From Pseudomonas sp. MWU13-2105 (GTDB taxonomy: Bacteria > Pseudomonadota > Gammaproteobacteria > Pseudomonadales > Pseudomonadaceae), in contig NZ_JALLIY010000006.1 of NCBI RefSeq assembly GCF_023242315.1, positions 305,993 through 369,992 on the forward strand: 64,000 bases of DNA, given 5' to 3'. Made by a program: the position numbers and the translations under genes. The notes beneath the pieces are model-generated. The model searched no databases. It was not told the origin of the DNA and saw nothing but the letters and a program-made list of their open reading frames with translations. Positions 44,395-53,030 of this stretch are shown piece by piece (the stretch's first letter is position 1; each line of letters begins with the position of its first letter).

Positions 44395-45264
44395 ATGACG
44401 TCTAACGTGACCAGGAAACCATCACTACTGTGGTTCGATCGGACCCACGATCACTCCACAAGCGAGCTCATCACGCAGTTTGAGCACGCCTGCGACTGTA
44501 AACTGGCGAAAGAGTCGGTATTCTCCAGCCAGATGCAGGCCGACATGATCTGCATCCATTACGATCGCCCGGACACACCAGGCCTGAGGATGCTGCTGGA
44601 GACCAAACGCAGCGCCCCCACCATCCCGATCACCATGTTCACCGTGCAGCACTCCGAAGAACTGGCCGTATGGGCCATGCGTTCCTGTGTCTGGGAGTAC
44701 CTGGTGTTGCCCCTTTCGGTCTCCGAGAAGAATCGCTACCTGGCCGCTGTAGTCCAGCTCCACAAGCTGCGCCGCCATGTCAAAGACCAGCGCAAGACAC
44801 TACAGATCGACCATTCCCCGACCCTGCCGGGCAGTATCCGGATGACCCCGGGCCACCAGAAACACCAGGCGCTCAGCAATGTACTGCTGTATATCGACCA
44901 GCACTTTCGGGACAGCATCGACCAGAAGGAACTGGCGCAGCGCTGCGGCATGACCGCCTTTCGCTTCAGCCGCCTGTTCAAGGAAGCCTACGGGCTCGGC
45001 TTCACGGATTACATTTTGAACAAGCGCATGAACTTCGCCAAGGAACTGCTCGACAACAGCCAGATGCCGATTACCAGCATCGGCTATGAAGCCGGCTTCA
45101 AGGATCCTTCCTACTTCGCCCGCGCCTTCAAGCAGTTCGCCAACTGCACACCCAGCGAATACCGCCTGATGCGCCAGCGCGAGGTGCCTGTAGTCGCGGA
45201 ACCGATGCAGGACACCGCGACCATTGAAATGCTCGATAACCTGGTTCAGAGTCTCGGCGGCTGA
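44395..45264 (+). CDS. AraC-family regulator with degenerate receiver domain, beside the Tad operon
   Basis: This 289-residue protein carries an N-terminal alpha/beta domain (about 8-125) with receiver-like order (LLWFDRT, ADMICIHYDRPDTPGLRML, PITMFTVQHSEELAVWAM, EYLVLPLS). The K-P pair is replaced by L-P, and the phospho-Asp site lacks normal context. The C-terminus (about 165-270) has two AraC helix-turn-helices (IDQKELAQRCGMTAFRFSRLFKEAYG; MPITSIGYEAGFKDPSYFARAFKQ). It is divergent from flp, so it is the natural candidate regulator for the Tad pilus. P. aeruginosa uses PprB (a true response regulator) at this position. Start ATG 44395 was chosen over GTG 44362. Confidence 0.88.
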   Translation: MTSNVTRKPSLLWFDRTHDHSTSELITQFEHACDCKLAKESVFSSQMQADMICIHYDRPDTPGLRMLLETKRSAPTIPITMFTVQHSEELAVWAMRSCVWEYLVLPLSVSEKNRYLAAVVQLHKLRRHVKDQRKTLQIDHSPTLPGSIRMTPGHQKHQALSNVLLYIDQHFRDSIDQKELAQRCGMTAFRFSRLFKEAYGLGFTDYILNKRMNFAKELLDNSQMPITSIGYEAGFKDPSYFARAFKQFANCTPSEYRLMRQREVPVVAEPMQDTATIEMLDNLVQSLGG

Positions 45265-45324
45265 GACGTTTGCGATTCCTGTACATCGGCGAGGCCCTGG
45301 CGAACGGACAATCTCGAGGCCGGG

Positions 45325-45442
45325 CCGGAACCCGCCGCGGTTCACTGCACTGGGCGGGTCATCCGGTCAGTCGGCGGCATGGGCTGAGCGAGGCGTGGGT
45401 TAGCTGTTGGGATATGCCGGTCCCCCACGCCACCTTGCTCCG
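45325..45442 (+). pseudogene. C-terminal fragment of a Bro-N antirepressor-like gene
   Basis: The plus frame reads GSLHWAGHPVSRRHGLSEAW and then VSCWDMPVPH. SLHWAGHxVS repeats almost exactly in the Bro-N-like protein at 47867-48412, and the DNA at 45341-45382 matches 48220-48262 at about 34 of 42 positions. The end (EAWVSCWDMP) fits the usual C-terminal part of these proteins, so this is a stranded 3' piece lacking any start. It lies between the AraC gene and the chemoreceptor. Confidence 0.5.
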
Positions 45443-47365
45443 TCAAACCTTGAAATGGCTGACCATCATCTGCAACTGGTTGCCCAGGCGTGCCAACTCG
45501 ACGCTGGAGGCGGCGGTTTCGTCGCTGGCGGCGGCGGTCTGCTCGGAAATGTCGCGGACATTGATGATGCTGCGGCTGATCTCATCGGCCACGCTGCTTT
45601 GTTGCTCGGCGGCGGCGGCGATCTGCTGGTTCATCGACTGGATGTCAGACACCGTGCGGGTGATATTGCCCAGTGAGACACCGGCCTTGCGCGTCAGCGC
45701 GACGCTGTTATCGGTCAGGCTACGACTGTTGCTCATGACGTTGGCCACCTGCTGGGTACCGCTCTGCAAGCCGGCGACCAGCCCTTCGATTTCCTCGGTA
45801 GATTTCTGCGTGCGCTGGGCCAGGCTACGCACCTCGTCGGCGACCACGGCGAAACCACGACCGGCCTCACCGGCGCGAGCAGCTTCAATGGCGGCATTGA
45901 GCGCCAACAGGTTGGTCTGCTCGGCCACGGCCTTGATCACATCCATGACGCTACCGATCTTGTTGCTTTCCTGTTGCAGGACGGTCATGGCCTCGGTGGA
46001 GCGCAGCACCTCTGCCGCCAGGCGCTCGATCTGCGCGATGGCCTCGGCCACCACCTTGTCACCTTCACGGGCTTGGCCGTCGGCGTCCGCGGCGGCTTGC
46101 GAGGCTTGTTCGGCGTTGCGCGCGACGGCCTGCACGGTGGCGCTCATTTCGTGCATGGCGGTGGCGACCTGATCGGTCTCGACCTTCTGACTGTTAGCCC
46201 CGATGCTGGTCTGTTCGGTCACGGCCGACAGTTCCTCGGCGGCACTGGCGATCTGCGTGACACCATCGCGAATACCGCTGATCAGATTGCGCAGGGTCTC
46301 GCCCATGAGCTGGATGCCTTGTTGCAGCGCGCCCAGTTCATCACGGCGGGTGACCACCTGGTTGTGCGTGAGGTCGCCACCGGCAATACGTTCGACGACG
46401 CCGAGGGTTTCGCGGATCGGCCGGGTAATCTGGCGGGTGATGATCACGGCGGCCAGGATGCCGAACAGCAAGCTCAACAGGGTGCAGCCCAATTGCAGCG
46501 TGCGCGTCTGGGTGACTTCGCTATTGCGACTGTCCACCTGCCCCTGGTAAAGGGCCTCGCTACGAGCCGATATCTCGGTCACTTGATCGGCCAGTTCCTT
46601 GCCCGTCTGAGTAACGACATCGCTGGCCGTTTTGTAGCCCAGGAAGGCGGTTCGGTAATTGCCCAGGGCGGTTTCCAGCTGGCGCAGTGCATCCGGCAGG
46701 GGCGAGCCGAAATGTTCGCCAAGCTGTTTCAGGCTATCAACAGTTTCATTCAATTGGTTGATGGCCTTGCGCTCGGCATCCGCTGTGCCATCGACAATGT
46801 AACCGCGAACTTCGAAACGGCTGAGCAGGAACTGGTCCTTGGTTTGGGTGATGGCCTGGAAGCGTTCGATACGGTCTGCGTCGCCTGGGGGTATTTGCAG
46901 CACGCCAGCACTGACCGCATCAATCAGCTTCAAGGCCGTCGCGCCGCTGTCGCTGAAGGTTTGCCGGGCACTGTTGCGGGCGCGATAGGCGTCATGCATT
47001 TTATTCAGGGACTGCTGGAATTTGCCGATAATGCCCGCCTGTTCGCCAAGCAGTTTCACAAACTCCGGGTTCTTGAAGGTCTGGGTCAGTTTTTGATCCT
47101 GGGCGCTGAATGCGTCCAGGCTGGTCTGTACGTTCTGTGCGGCAGCTTCATCGCCACCACTCAGCATGTACTGCAGGCGAGCCACACGCACCTTGTTCAG
47201 CAAGGTATTTAGCAAGGTGATATCGCCCATCCGATCACTACGCCAAATCAACTTGTCCAGGCTGTTCCAGCCGGTCAGGGCAAGGACGGTGGTCAGTGCC
47301 AATACCAGGCCGAAGCCCAGGGCCAGCTTGAGGTTGACGCTGATATTGCCGAACCATTTGTTCAT
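45443..47365 (-). CDS. Methyl-accepting chemotaxis protein with HBM-type sensor domain
   Basis: This 640-residue protein has a first membrane helix at about 12-32, a long all-helical periplasmic domain (about 33-285) like the helical bimodular (HBM) sensor of McpS/McpQ type, a second helix at about 285-308, HAMP (about 308-362) and the signalling domain. The kinase-binding hairpin tip reads [44 protein letters not shown] receptors in Pseudomonas sense TCA-cycle acids, but the ligand here cannot be called. It is a single transcription unit with no other chemotaxis genes nearby. Confidence 0.95.
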   Translation of the reverse strand: MNKWFGNISVNLKLALGFGLVLALTTVLALTGWNSLDKLIWRSDRMGDITLLNTLLNKVRVARLQYMLSGGDEAAAQNVQTSLDAFSAQDQKLTQTFKNPEFVKLLGEQAGIIGKFQQSLNKMHDAYRARNSARQTFSDSGATALKLIDAVSAGVLQIPPGDADRIERFQAITQTKDQFLLSRFEVRGYIVDGTADAERKAINQLNETVDSLKQLGEHFGSPLPDALRQLETALGNYRTAFLGYKTASDVVTQTGKELADQVTEISARSEALYQGQVDSRNSEVTQTRTLQLGCTLLSLLFGILAAVIITRQITRPIRETLGVVERIAGGDLTHNQVVTRRDELGALQQGIQLMGETLRNLISGIRDGVTQIASAAEELSAVTEQTSIGANSQKVETDQVATAMHEMSATVQAVARNAEQASQAAADADGQAREGDKVVAEAIAQIERLAAEVLRSTEAMTVLQQESNKIGSVMDVIKAVAEQTNLLALNAAIEAARAGEAGRGFAVVADEVRSLAQRTQKSTEEIEGLVAGLQSGTQQVANVMSNSRSLTDNSVALTRKAGVSLGNITRTVSDIQSMNQQIAAAAEQQSSVADEISRSIINVRDISEQTAAASDETAASSVELARLGNQLQMMVSHFKV

Positions 47366-47866
47366 TCAATCCCCCACAATGCATTCTGTTTTTGGTTTTC
47401 GGGGTAACAGGGAGCTGCTCCCGGGGACCACCGGTGATTTTTCCATGGCAGGTACAGGCGCAATATTGCTCCGAAGGAACATCTCTATTGGTTTTTTCTC
47501 GATGTTATCCACATCTGGTTTGGTGGCGATAACAGCAACCGTTACTTGTCCCGAACAGATCCAGACGAATGGGGATACAGATCCATACGGATGGAGTTGC
47601 CGAGGCGCGTTATTCGGGATACTCAGAAACCACTCTCAGATAGGTCGAGAGCAAGGCGAGCCCCGCTGGGATAAGGACTTTTGCCCAGGATACTCAGAAC
47701 CGGAGCCGGATAATAGCACTAAGCCATCATCACCAACGAGGTTTCGCAGAGGTGCAACGCGCCCCCGGAATCCCGGAGTCCGTCAGCGGGTCCGCCGGTT
47801 GGTTACAGGCCATTGCGCTCCTGCAACTCCCCCTCGTCCAGCACATGGCACAGCACACACCTGGTC
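47366..47866. other. Intergenic stretch, 501 bp, no gene recognised
   Basis: The left end would hold the chemoreceptor promoter. A short direct repeat GGATACTCAGAA(A/-)CC occurs near 47618 and 47689. Several long plus-strand frames cross the region but lack ribosome sites and recognisable residues. The base composition dips slightly relative to flanking genes, which suits an old insertion site. Confidence 0.4.
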
Positions 47867-48412
47867 ATGACCGAGCACTTCGAACCCACTCGTTTCACCC
47901 GCCATAACCGTTTTATCCATGCCCTGATACTGGAATCACAAGCCTGGTTCAGGCTGACTGACCTTGGTCGCCTGATGGACCGCCCACTGCACGAGCGTCT
48001 GGCTCGCAAGCTCGACAGCGATCAGCGCCGCTTGCTCTGGCTGAACTACCACGGAAAAATCCAGGAAGCCCTGATGGTCAGCGAGTCGGGCGTCTACGCC
48101 TTGATGGGTCACCATCACATCCCGGAAAACCAAAACCTGCGGCAATGGCTGACGCATGAAGTCGTTCCTGCATTGAGAAATATCCAGACAAGCATCCCCG
48201 ATCAAGGTCCTAGCCTTAGTTCGCTACACTGGGCAGGTCATGCGGTCAGTCTGCTAGTATGGAGGAGAAAAAATATGTACCCAAAAACCACAAAACCCCT
48301 GGTTCTCCGAAGAAAACCAGGGGTTTTGTGTACATCGAATTTGGCGGTGAAGGAGAGATTCGAACTCTCGATACAGTTTCCTGTATACACACTTTCCAGG
48401 CGTGCTCCTTAA
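47867..48412 (+). CDS. Bro-N domain antirepressor-like protein with unnatural C-terminus
   Basis: About 130 residues of real similarity: [34 protein letters not shown], then [47 protein letters not shown] is the Bro-N fold seen in phage antirepressors (described in pieces, residues 3-110). After [14 protein letters not shown] the frame runs into a terminator and through the antisense of tRNA-Ser before stopping. The normal C-terminal half is missing. A matching C-terminal piece stands at 45325. Likely a truncated mobile-element relic next to a tRNA, though the frame is still open. Confidence 0.55.
   Translation: MTEHFEPTRFTRHNRFIHALILESQAWFRLTDLGRLMDRPLHERLARKLDSDQRRLLWLNYHGKIQEALMVSESGVYALMGHHHIPENQNLRQWLTHEVVPALRNIQTSIPDQGPSLSSLHWAGHAVSLLVWRRKNMYPKTTKPLVLRRKPGVLCTSNLAVKERFELSIQFPVYTLSRRAP
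48293..48327 (-). terminator. Terminator of tRNA-Ser (bidirectional)
   Basis: AAAACCCCTGGTT and AACCAGGGGTTTT form a long stem around TCTCCGAAGAA. It ends 14 bp past the 3' end of the tRNA on the minus strand and has T-runs on both strands, so it also stops plus-strand transcripts from the Bro-N-like frame. Confidence 0.88.
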
Positions 48413-48431
48413 GCCACTCGGACACTTCACC
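48342..48431 (-). tRNA. tRNA-Ser (anticodon GGA)
   Basis: 90 nt on the minus strand. The acceptor arms are GGTGAAG and CTTCACC, followed by G and an encoded CCA. The anticodon loop is CTGGAAA with anticodon GGA. A long variable arm (TGTATACAGGAAACTGTATC region) marks a class II tRNA, and the T arm is GAGAGTTCGAATCTCTC. It has its own promoter (48470-48498) and terminator (48293-48327), and reads UCC/UCU codons. Confidence 0.97.
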
Positions 48432-48469
48432 GTATCTCGTCAAACCTATTCAGTCTGTCGAGGCGCGCT

Positions 48470-48498
48470 AATGTAGTCGAAAGCTTTTCCGATGGCAA
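48470..48498 (-). promoter_or_regulatory. Sigma-70 promoter of tRNA-Ser
   Basis: On the minus strand TTGCCA (-35, 48493-48498) is followed by a 17-bp spacer and TACATT (-10, 48470-48475), then the GC-rich discriminator AGCGCGCC typical of stable-RNA promoters. The predicted start lies about 30 bp before the mature tRNA. Confidence 0.75.
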
Positions 48499-48666
48499 AG
48501 GTTTTTTTCAGAATTTTCATGCGCTTAAGTCGATCAGCCGTACTCCCCTAGCCACCCGCCCCGCGAATCAAGGCAAAACCGCCAATTTCCGGCCCAGCAT
48601 GCAGCGCTCTATCCTCTCCCCGCAGGCCCACCGCAAGCCACCGGCCCGGCCCGAAGGCGGAAAAGC

Positions 48667-48682
48667 CTGACTCACCAGTCAG
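48667..48682. promoter_or_regulatory. Operator-like dyad upstream of the crotonase gene
   Basis: CTGACT-CACC-AGTCAG is a perfect 6-bp-arm dyad 68 bp before the ATG, extended by a third TCAC. Sites of this kind are bound by TetR-type regulators of fatty-acid genes. No such regulator is adjacent, so the assignment is tentative. Confidence 0.4.
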
Positions 48683-48750
48683 TCACGGCGCTTTACCTGA
48701 CCCCGGCGGCTGGGTAACGTCTGCTCCACTTCTATATAAGGAATTGCGTC

Positions 48751-49440
48751 ATGAGTGAATTGATCTCTTACCATCTCGACGACGGTATCGCGACCCTGAC
48801 CTTGAGCAATGGCAAGGTCAATGCCATTTCCCCGGACGTGATTGCCGCGTTCAACGCCGCCCTGGACCAGGCCACCGCCGACCGCGCCATCGTCATCATC
48901 ACCGGCCAGCCCGGCATCCTGTCCGGCGGCTACGATCTGAAAGTGATGACCGCCGGTCCCAAGGAAGCCGTAAGCCTGGTAACCGCCGGTTCCACCCTCG
49001 CCCGCCGCCTGCTGTCCCATCCCTTCCCGGTGATCGTCGCCTGCCCGGGGCACGCGGTTGCCAAGGGTGCGTTCCTGTTGCTCTCGGCCGATTACCGGAT
49101 CGGCGTCGAGGGGCCGTTCAGCATCGGCCTGAATGAAGTGCAGATCGGCATGACCATGCACCACGCCGGGATCGAACTGGCCCGCGATCGCCTGCGCCGT
49201 TCGGCATTCCACCGCTCGGTGATCAATGGCGAGATGTTCAATCCGCAGGATGCCGTGGACGCCGGCTTCCTCGACAAGGTGGTGGCCGCCGATGCGCTGA
49301 AGGACGCCGCACTGGCCGCCGCACAGGCGCTGAAGAAGATCAATATGACCGCCCACAAGAACACCAAGCTGAAAGTGCGCAAGGCGCTGCTGGAGACCCT
49401 GGATAACGCGATCATTCTCGATCAGGAACATTTGGGCTGA
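48751..49440 (+). CDS. Crotonase/enoyl-CoA hydratase family protein
   Basis: This 229-residue protein is a compact crotonase: VNAISPDVIAAFNAALDQA early, the first oxyanion-hole segment GILSGGYDLKVM, and the second in HAVAKGAFLLLSADYRIGVEG. The usual catalytic glutamates of true hydratases cannot be placed in the normal positions (GLNEVQIGMTMHHAGIELAR has one Glu), so the reaction may differ: hydration, isomerisation or thioester cleavage. AAGGA lies 8 nt before the ATG. It stands alone in its transcription unit. Confidence 0.9.
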   Translation: MSELISYHLDDGIATLTLSNGKVNAISPDVIAAFNAALDQATADRAIVIITGQPGILSGGYDLKVMTAGPKEAVSLVTAGSTLARRLLSHPFPVIVACPGHAVAKGAFLLLSADYRIGVEGPFSIGLNEVQIGMTMHHAGIELARDRLRRSAFHRSVINGEMFNPQDAVDAGFLDKVVAADALKDAALAAAQALKKINMTAHKNTKLKVRKALLETLDNAIILDQEHLG

Positions 49441-49563
49441 GCCTGGCGCCAGCAAGCGGAAACATACGCTAAAACATCGCCATCTCCCGGCTACAGACGG
49501 CAATTGCCGAAAACAGTGCACATCCGTACACTGCGCCACCTTTTGTCCGGGCGGGCCCTGTAG

Positions 49564-50301
49564 ATGCTGTTTCTGGTACGTATGTTGTTGATGGGGCTGC
49601 ATTTTGTGCTGGCCGGTGTGCTGGGTGTGTTGCTCGGGCTATGTCGTCCCTTCAATCCGGACAACAGCCGGCTCTGCGCCCGCCTTTATGCTTTGCCTGC
49701 GATGTGCATCCTGCGCCTGCGGGTCAAGGCCGAGGTCGGTGCGTTGACGGACAAGCCACACAGCTGCGTGATCGTCGCCAATCATCAATCCAACTATGAC
49801 CTGTTCGTCTTCGGCAACGTGGTTCCACGGCGCACCGTATGCATCGGCAAGAAAAGCCTGAAGTGGGTGCCGCTGTTCGGCCAACTGTTCTGGCTGGCCG
49901 GCAATGTGCTGATCGACCGCGGCAACGCCCACAAGGCCCGGCGCTCCATGTTGAGCACCACCGAGACCCTGCAGCACAAGGACACCTCGATCTGGGTCTT
50001 CCCGGAAGGCACGCGCAATCTGGGTGAAGAGCTGCTGCCGTTCAAGAAGGGCGCGTTCCAGATGGCCATCGCCGCCGGGGTGCCGATCGTGCCGGTGTGT
50101 GTCAGCAGCTATATCAAGCACATGCGCCTGAACCGCTGGCGCAGCGGCAAGATCCTGATCCGCTCGCTGCCGGCGATTCCTACCGCCGGGCTGACGCTGG
50201 ACGACATGCCCAGGCTGATGGCCGAATGCCGGGAGCAGATGCGCGCCTGCATCGCGGCCATGGATCACCAACTTTTCCCCGAACTCCCGCGCGTTTGCTG
50301 A
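49564..50301 (+). CDS. plsC: 1-acyl-sn-glycerol-3-phosphate acyltransferase
   Basis: A 245-residue PlsC-type enzyme with an N-terminal membrane helix (about 5-27). Acyltransferase motif I is NHQSNYD (about 74-80, catalytic His/Asp) and motif III is VFPEGTRN (about 146-153), with KKGAFQMAIAAGVPIVPV as motif IV. It moves an acyl chain onto lysophosphatidate to form phosphatidate in the inner membrane. Pseudomonas carries several paralogs; which one this is cannot be told. No ribosome site is strong (CCTGTAG before the ATG). A CorA gene follows 69 bp later. Confidence 0.9.
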   Translation: MLFLVRMLLMGLHFVLAGVLGVLLGLCRPFNPDNSRLCARLYALPAMCILRLRVKAEVGALTDKPHSCVIVANHQSNYDLFVFGNVVPRRTVCIGKKSLKWVPLFGQLFWLAGNVLIDRGNAHKARRSMLSTTETLQHKDTSIWVFPEGTRNLGEELLPFKKGAFQMAIAAGVPIVPVCVSSYIKHMRLNRWRSGKILIRSLPAIPTAGLTLDDMPRLMAECREQMRACIAAMDHQLFPELPRVC

Positions 50302-50370
50302 CTCTGAACAGGCGGGGCAAGATAAGCTGTACCCCGCCCCTCCCTCAAAAAAGAAGAAGTGATCAGCACT

Positions 50371-51342
50371 ATGGGTAGAGTCGTTGCCTCGGCGGTTTAC
50401 AGTGCCGGCAGGAAAGTCCGGGATATCACACTCGATGAAGGCAGTGCCTGGGCCGCCAAGCCGGACCACTTTGTCTGGATAGGCCTGGAAGAACCCAACG
50501 CCGAGGAACTGGCCAACCTGCAAAAGCAGTTCAATCTCCACGAACTGGCCATTGAAGACGCCCTGGAAAAGCACAGCCGGCCCAAGCTGGAAAGCTTCGG
50601 CGATGCGCTGTTTATCGTCACTTATTCGCCGGTACGCAACGAAGGCAAGCTGCAGTTCATCGAAACCCACATCTTTGCCGGCAATGGCTACATCATCACC
50701 TGCCGTAACGGCCACTCGAAGTCCTACGCCCACGTCCGACAACGCTGCGAAGCACGGCCGCTGCTGCTCGAGCACGGTGAGGACTTTGTGCTGTATGCCC
50801 TGCTCGACTTCGTCACCGAGAGCTACCAGCCCGTCACCGAAGCCATCCACGCCGAAATCGACGAGCTGGAAAAGAATGTGCTCACCAGCGCCCTGAACGA
50901 GGGCGATATCCAACGCATCCATTACCTGCGCCGTGATGTGTTGCGCCTGCGCCGCTATGTGGCGCCGATGGTGGAGATCAGCGAGGAGGTCTCGCGCCTG
51001 GACTTCCCGTTTATCGACAAGAACATGCGCCCGTATTTCCGTGACGTGCAGATCCATGTCACCCGGCAGATGGAAGACCTGGCGACCCTACGCGATATCG
51101 CCAGCCAGACCATCGAGATCGGTGTACTGCTGGAGGCCGCGCGCCAGAGCGTGGTGCAACGCAAGTTCGCCGCCTGGGCGGCAATCCTGGCGTTTCCGAC
51201 GGCAGTGGCCGGGATCTACGGGATGAACTTCCAGAACATGCCGGAACTGAGCTGGCACTATGGCTATTTCACCGTGCTGGGATTTATCGCGGTAGGTTGC
51301 ACGGGGTTGTGGGCCAGCTTCAAGAGATCCGGCTGGCTATAA
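50371..51342 (+). CDS. corA: CorA-family magnesium/cobalt transporter
   Basis: This 323-residue protein has the CorA cytoplasmic funnel and long stalk helix, then two C-terminal membrane helices joined by the signature loop YGMNFQNMPELSWHYGY (GMN at about 291-293). The homopentamer imports Mg2+ down its gradient, gated by Mg2+ itself. I chose ATG 50371 (MGRVVASAVYS), as this is the usual Pseudomonas start; a GTG at 50359 is also possible after AAGAAGAA. Confidence 0.93.
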   Translation: MGRVVASAVYSAGRKVRDITLDEGSAWAAKPDHFVWIGLEEPNAEELANLQKQFNLHELAIEDALEKHSRPKLESFGDALFIVTYSPVRNEGKLQFIETHIFAGNGYIITCRNGHSKSYAHVRQRCEARPLLLEHGEDFVLYALLDFVTESYQPVTEAIHAEIDELEKNVLTSALNEGDIQRIHYLRRDVLRLRRYVAPMVEISEEVSRLDFPFIDKNMRPYFRDVQIHVTRQMEDLATLRDIASQTIEIGVLLEAARQSVVQRKFAAWAAILAFPTAVAGIYGMNFQNMPELSWHYGYFTVLGFIAVGCTGLWASFKRSGWL

Positions 51343-51394
51343 ACCCACAGGGGCCGGCAAGGCTCCTGGAAATCCTCTCGCCAGCCTCGCCCCT

Positions 51395-52123
51395 TCAGGC
51401 CGATGCCGCCTCCGGTTTATGCGCGACGAAGCGCATCATCCATTCCGCAACCGTGGTGCCGTGGTGCTCGTGCACCAGGCTGGCCACGCCGCTGGAATAG
51501 ATCTGCTCGCCGAGAAACTCCTGGCGAATATCCAGCAACGCCCGGGAGTAGTCGTGGATAAATTCCGGATGCCCCTGGAAGCACAGCACCTGGTCGTTGA
51601 TGTGGTACGCCGCATACGGACAGAAATCGCTGGAGGCAATGACCGTGGCGTTTTCCGGCAGCGCGGTGACCTGGTCCTGGTGGCTGATCAGCAGGGTCAG
51701 TTCTTCACGCACCGGGCTCATCCACGGCGCCTTGGCGGCCATCTTGTATTGATGGGTGCCCACGCCCCAGCCCTGGGTCGCACGCTCGGTCTTGCCGCCC
51801 AGCAGCAGCGCCAGCAATTGATGGCCGAAACAGATGCCCAACAGCTTGTCACCACGCTGGTAGCGGTCGAGCAGGTAGGCCTTGAGAACCTGGATCCACG
51901 GATCGCTGCCAAAGGAGTCGGCCTTGCTGCCGGTCACCAGGTAGGCGTCAAAGCTCAGTTCGTCACTCGGATAGTTGCCCTGCATCACGTTGTAGACACT
52001 GAACTCGGCCGCGATCGGTTGACGGGAGAACAGGCGCTCGAACATCTGCCCATAGCCCTGATATTGATCGACCAGTTCCGGGCGCAGGACATCGGTTTCC
52101 AGAATGCAGATGTGTAACGACAT
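51395..52123 (-). CDS. Class I glutamine amidotransferase-like protein
   Basis: 242 residues. The catalytic triad is visible: the nucleophile Cys in GICFGHQLLALLLGG (near residue 96) and His-Glu in CFQGHPEFIHDYSR (near 181-183). Stand-alone family members of this length include YfeJ-like proteins and gamma-glutamyl-amine hydrolases; the synthetase partner is not encoded nearby. It is convergent with corA. The ATG at 52123 was chosen over one five codons upstream since AGG sits 7 nt before it. Confidence 0.88.
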   Translation of the reverse strand: MSLHICILETDVLRPELVDQYQGYGQMFERLFSRQPIAAEFSVYNVMQGNYPSDELSFDAYLVTGSKADSFGSDPWIQVLKAYLLDRYQRGDKLLGICFGHQLLALLLGGKTERATQGWGVGTHQYKMAAKAPWMSPVREELTLLISHQDQVTALPENATVIASSDFCPYAAYHINDQVLCFQGHPEFIHDYSRALLDIRQEFLGEQIYSSGVASLVHEHHGTTVAEWMMRFVAHKPEAASA

Positions 52124-52547
52124 AAAAGTACCTGACACGAAAAAGGCAATAAGTGAAACCCGAGCCTGCCCTGAAACCCGCGTTCAAGGCAAGCACAGAA
52201 GACACTCTCGCAAGCTGAGGTTCAGCTTGCCGGCAAACCGGCGAACGGGCGACCAAACGGCCCTGATCCTCAGACTCGGACGAACGGTAGTCTGCTAAGG
52301 GACAGGCGCTTTTTACCCTTGCACGTGTCTAGCAAAAGGCCCGCTAAGCGGCTGGCGATATGCCTCATGCCTTCTTTAAAAGATTTTTTGATTAGTTGAT
52401 ACGAAATGGTTCTAAGCCAAGTGTGACGCGGGCTCTAAGGTTAAGCCTGTAGTGATGGCCGTCGGGTTTTGCCGGGGCATCCCTATGTAAGCATCAGTAT
52501 TGTTGTCAGTAGTCGTCGTCAGGAATAACAACAAAAGGCAGTCAGCC
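52124..52547. other. Intergenic stretch, 424 bp, no gene longer than the 31-residue frame that follows
   Basis: Contains a perfect hairpin GCAAGCTGA-GGT-TCAGCTTGC (52210-52230) in the leader of the amidotransferase gene. An AT-rich tract (about 52376-52410, TTTAAAAGATTTTTTGATTA) follows and could hold the promoter of the small gene at 52548. No clear -35/-10 pair was fixed. Confidence 0.5.
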
Positions 52548-52643
52548 ATGTTCAAGCATTCGAAAATCCGTCAAGCCGGTCTCATCGTCATCGCCACCAC
52601 ATTACTGTTGATCCTGCCGAACCTCACCAAAGTGATCGGCTAG
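52548..52643 (+). CDS. 31-residue single-pass membrane small protein
   Basis: MFKHSKIRQAGLIVIATTLL and eleven more residues. A basic N-terminus (K4, K6, R8) precedes a hydrophobic helix (about 11-24), ending LPNLTKVIG. AAGGCAG lies 8 nt before the ATG, and the frame has its own long leader. The positive-inside start and clean length suggest a real small membrane protein. Function unknown. Confidence 0.55.
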   Translation: MFKHSKIRQAGLIVIATTLLLILPNLTKVIG

Positions 52644-52752
52644 ACGCCCCGTGGCGTGTTTCCCGGCACCCCCACCGCGACCTTCATCGGTTCACTACCG
52701 AAGTGCGGTTTTGTGTGCCAATCTTGAGCCATGACTCGATGGAGGGAGGCTC

Positions 52753-53030
52753 ATGCGCCACTGGATCGTCACTATCGCGCTGCTCATCAGCCGTTCTGCC
52801 CGGGCAGGCATCATCGATGTGAATCGCGCGGTGGACGAGATCCGCGACGGAGCACTGACGCCGAAGACACGCTGATCAAGCATGACCACCTCGGTATCGT
52901 CCACGGCGGTAACTACGAAGAATTGCGCGACGCGCCGTTCGACCATGTCGAAGACACCCCGGGCTGGGTCTTCGAAAACGACGACAACACGGCCGACGAG
53001 GCCGCCACGACAGGTCCCCCTAGCGAATGA
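52753..53030 (+). pseudogene. Frameshifted gene for a small secreted protein
   Basis: A very strong GGAGGGAGG precedes the ATG at 52753, which opens a signal peptide (MRHWIVTIALLISRSARAG) and IIDVNRAVDEIRDG. That frame stops at 52873. The neighbouring frame continues coherently: DTLIKHDHLGIVHGGNYEEL, then RDAPFDHVEDTPGWVFEND to the TGA at 53028, which overlaps the cytochrome start as ATGA. The two halves make one ~90-residue acidic periplasmic protein if a single base is restored around 52850-52872. An assembly error is possible. Confidence 0.55.

Larger units (their letters stand above)
48432..48750. other. Intergenic stretch, 319 bp, no protein gene
   Basis: It holds the tRNA-Ser promoter (minus strand) and the upstream region of the crotonase gene, with an operator-like dyad at 48667. 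Nothing else is recognised. Confidence 0.6.

Noticed and set aside
45974..47212. 412-codon open frame on the plus strand
   Set aside because: Antisense of the chemoreceptor. Composition is unnatural (Gly/Asp/His-rich) and no start signal is seen.
47600..47720. Rsm-type small RNA (GGA-rich)
   Set aside because: Several GGATACTCAGAA copies occur, but no stem-loops with GGA in the loops and no terminator.
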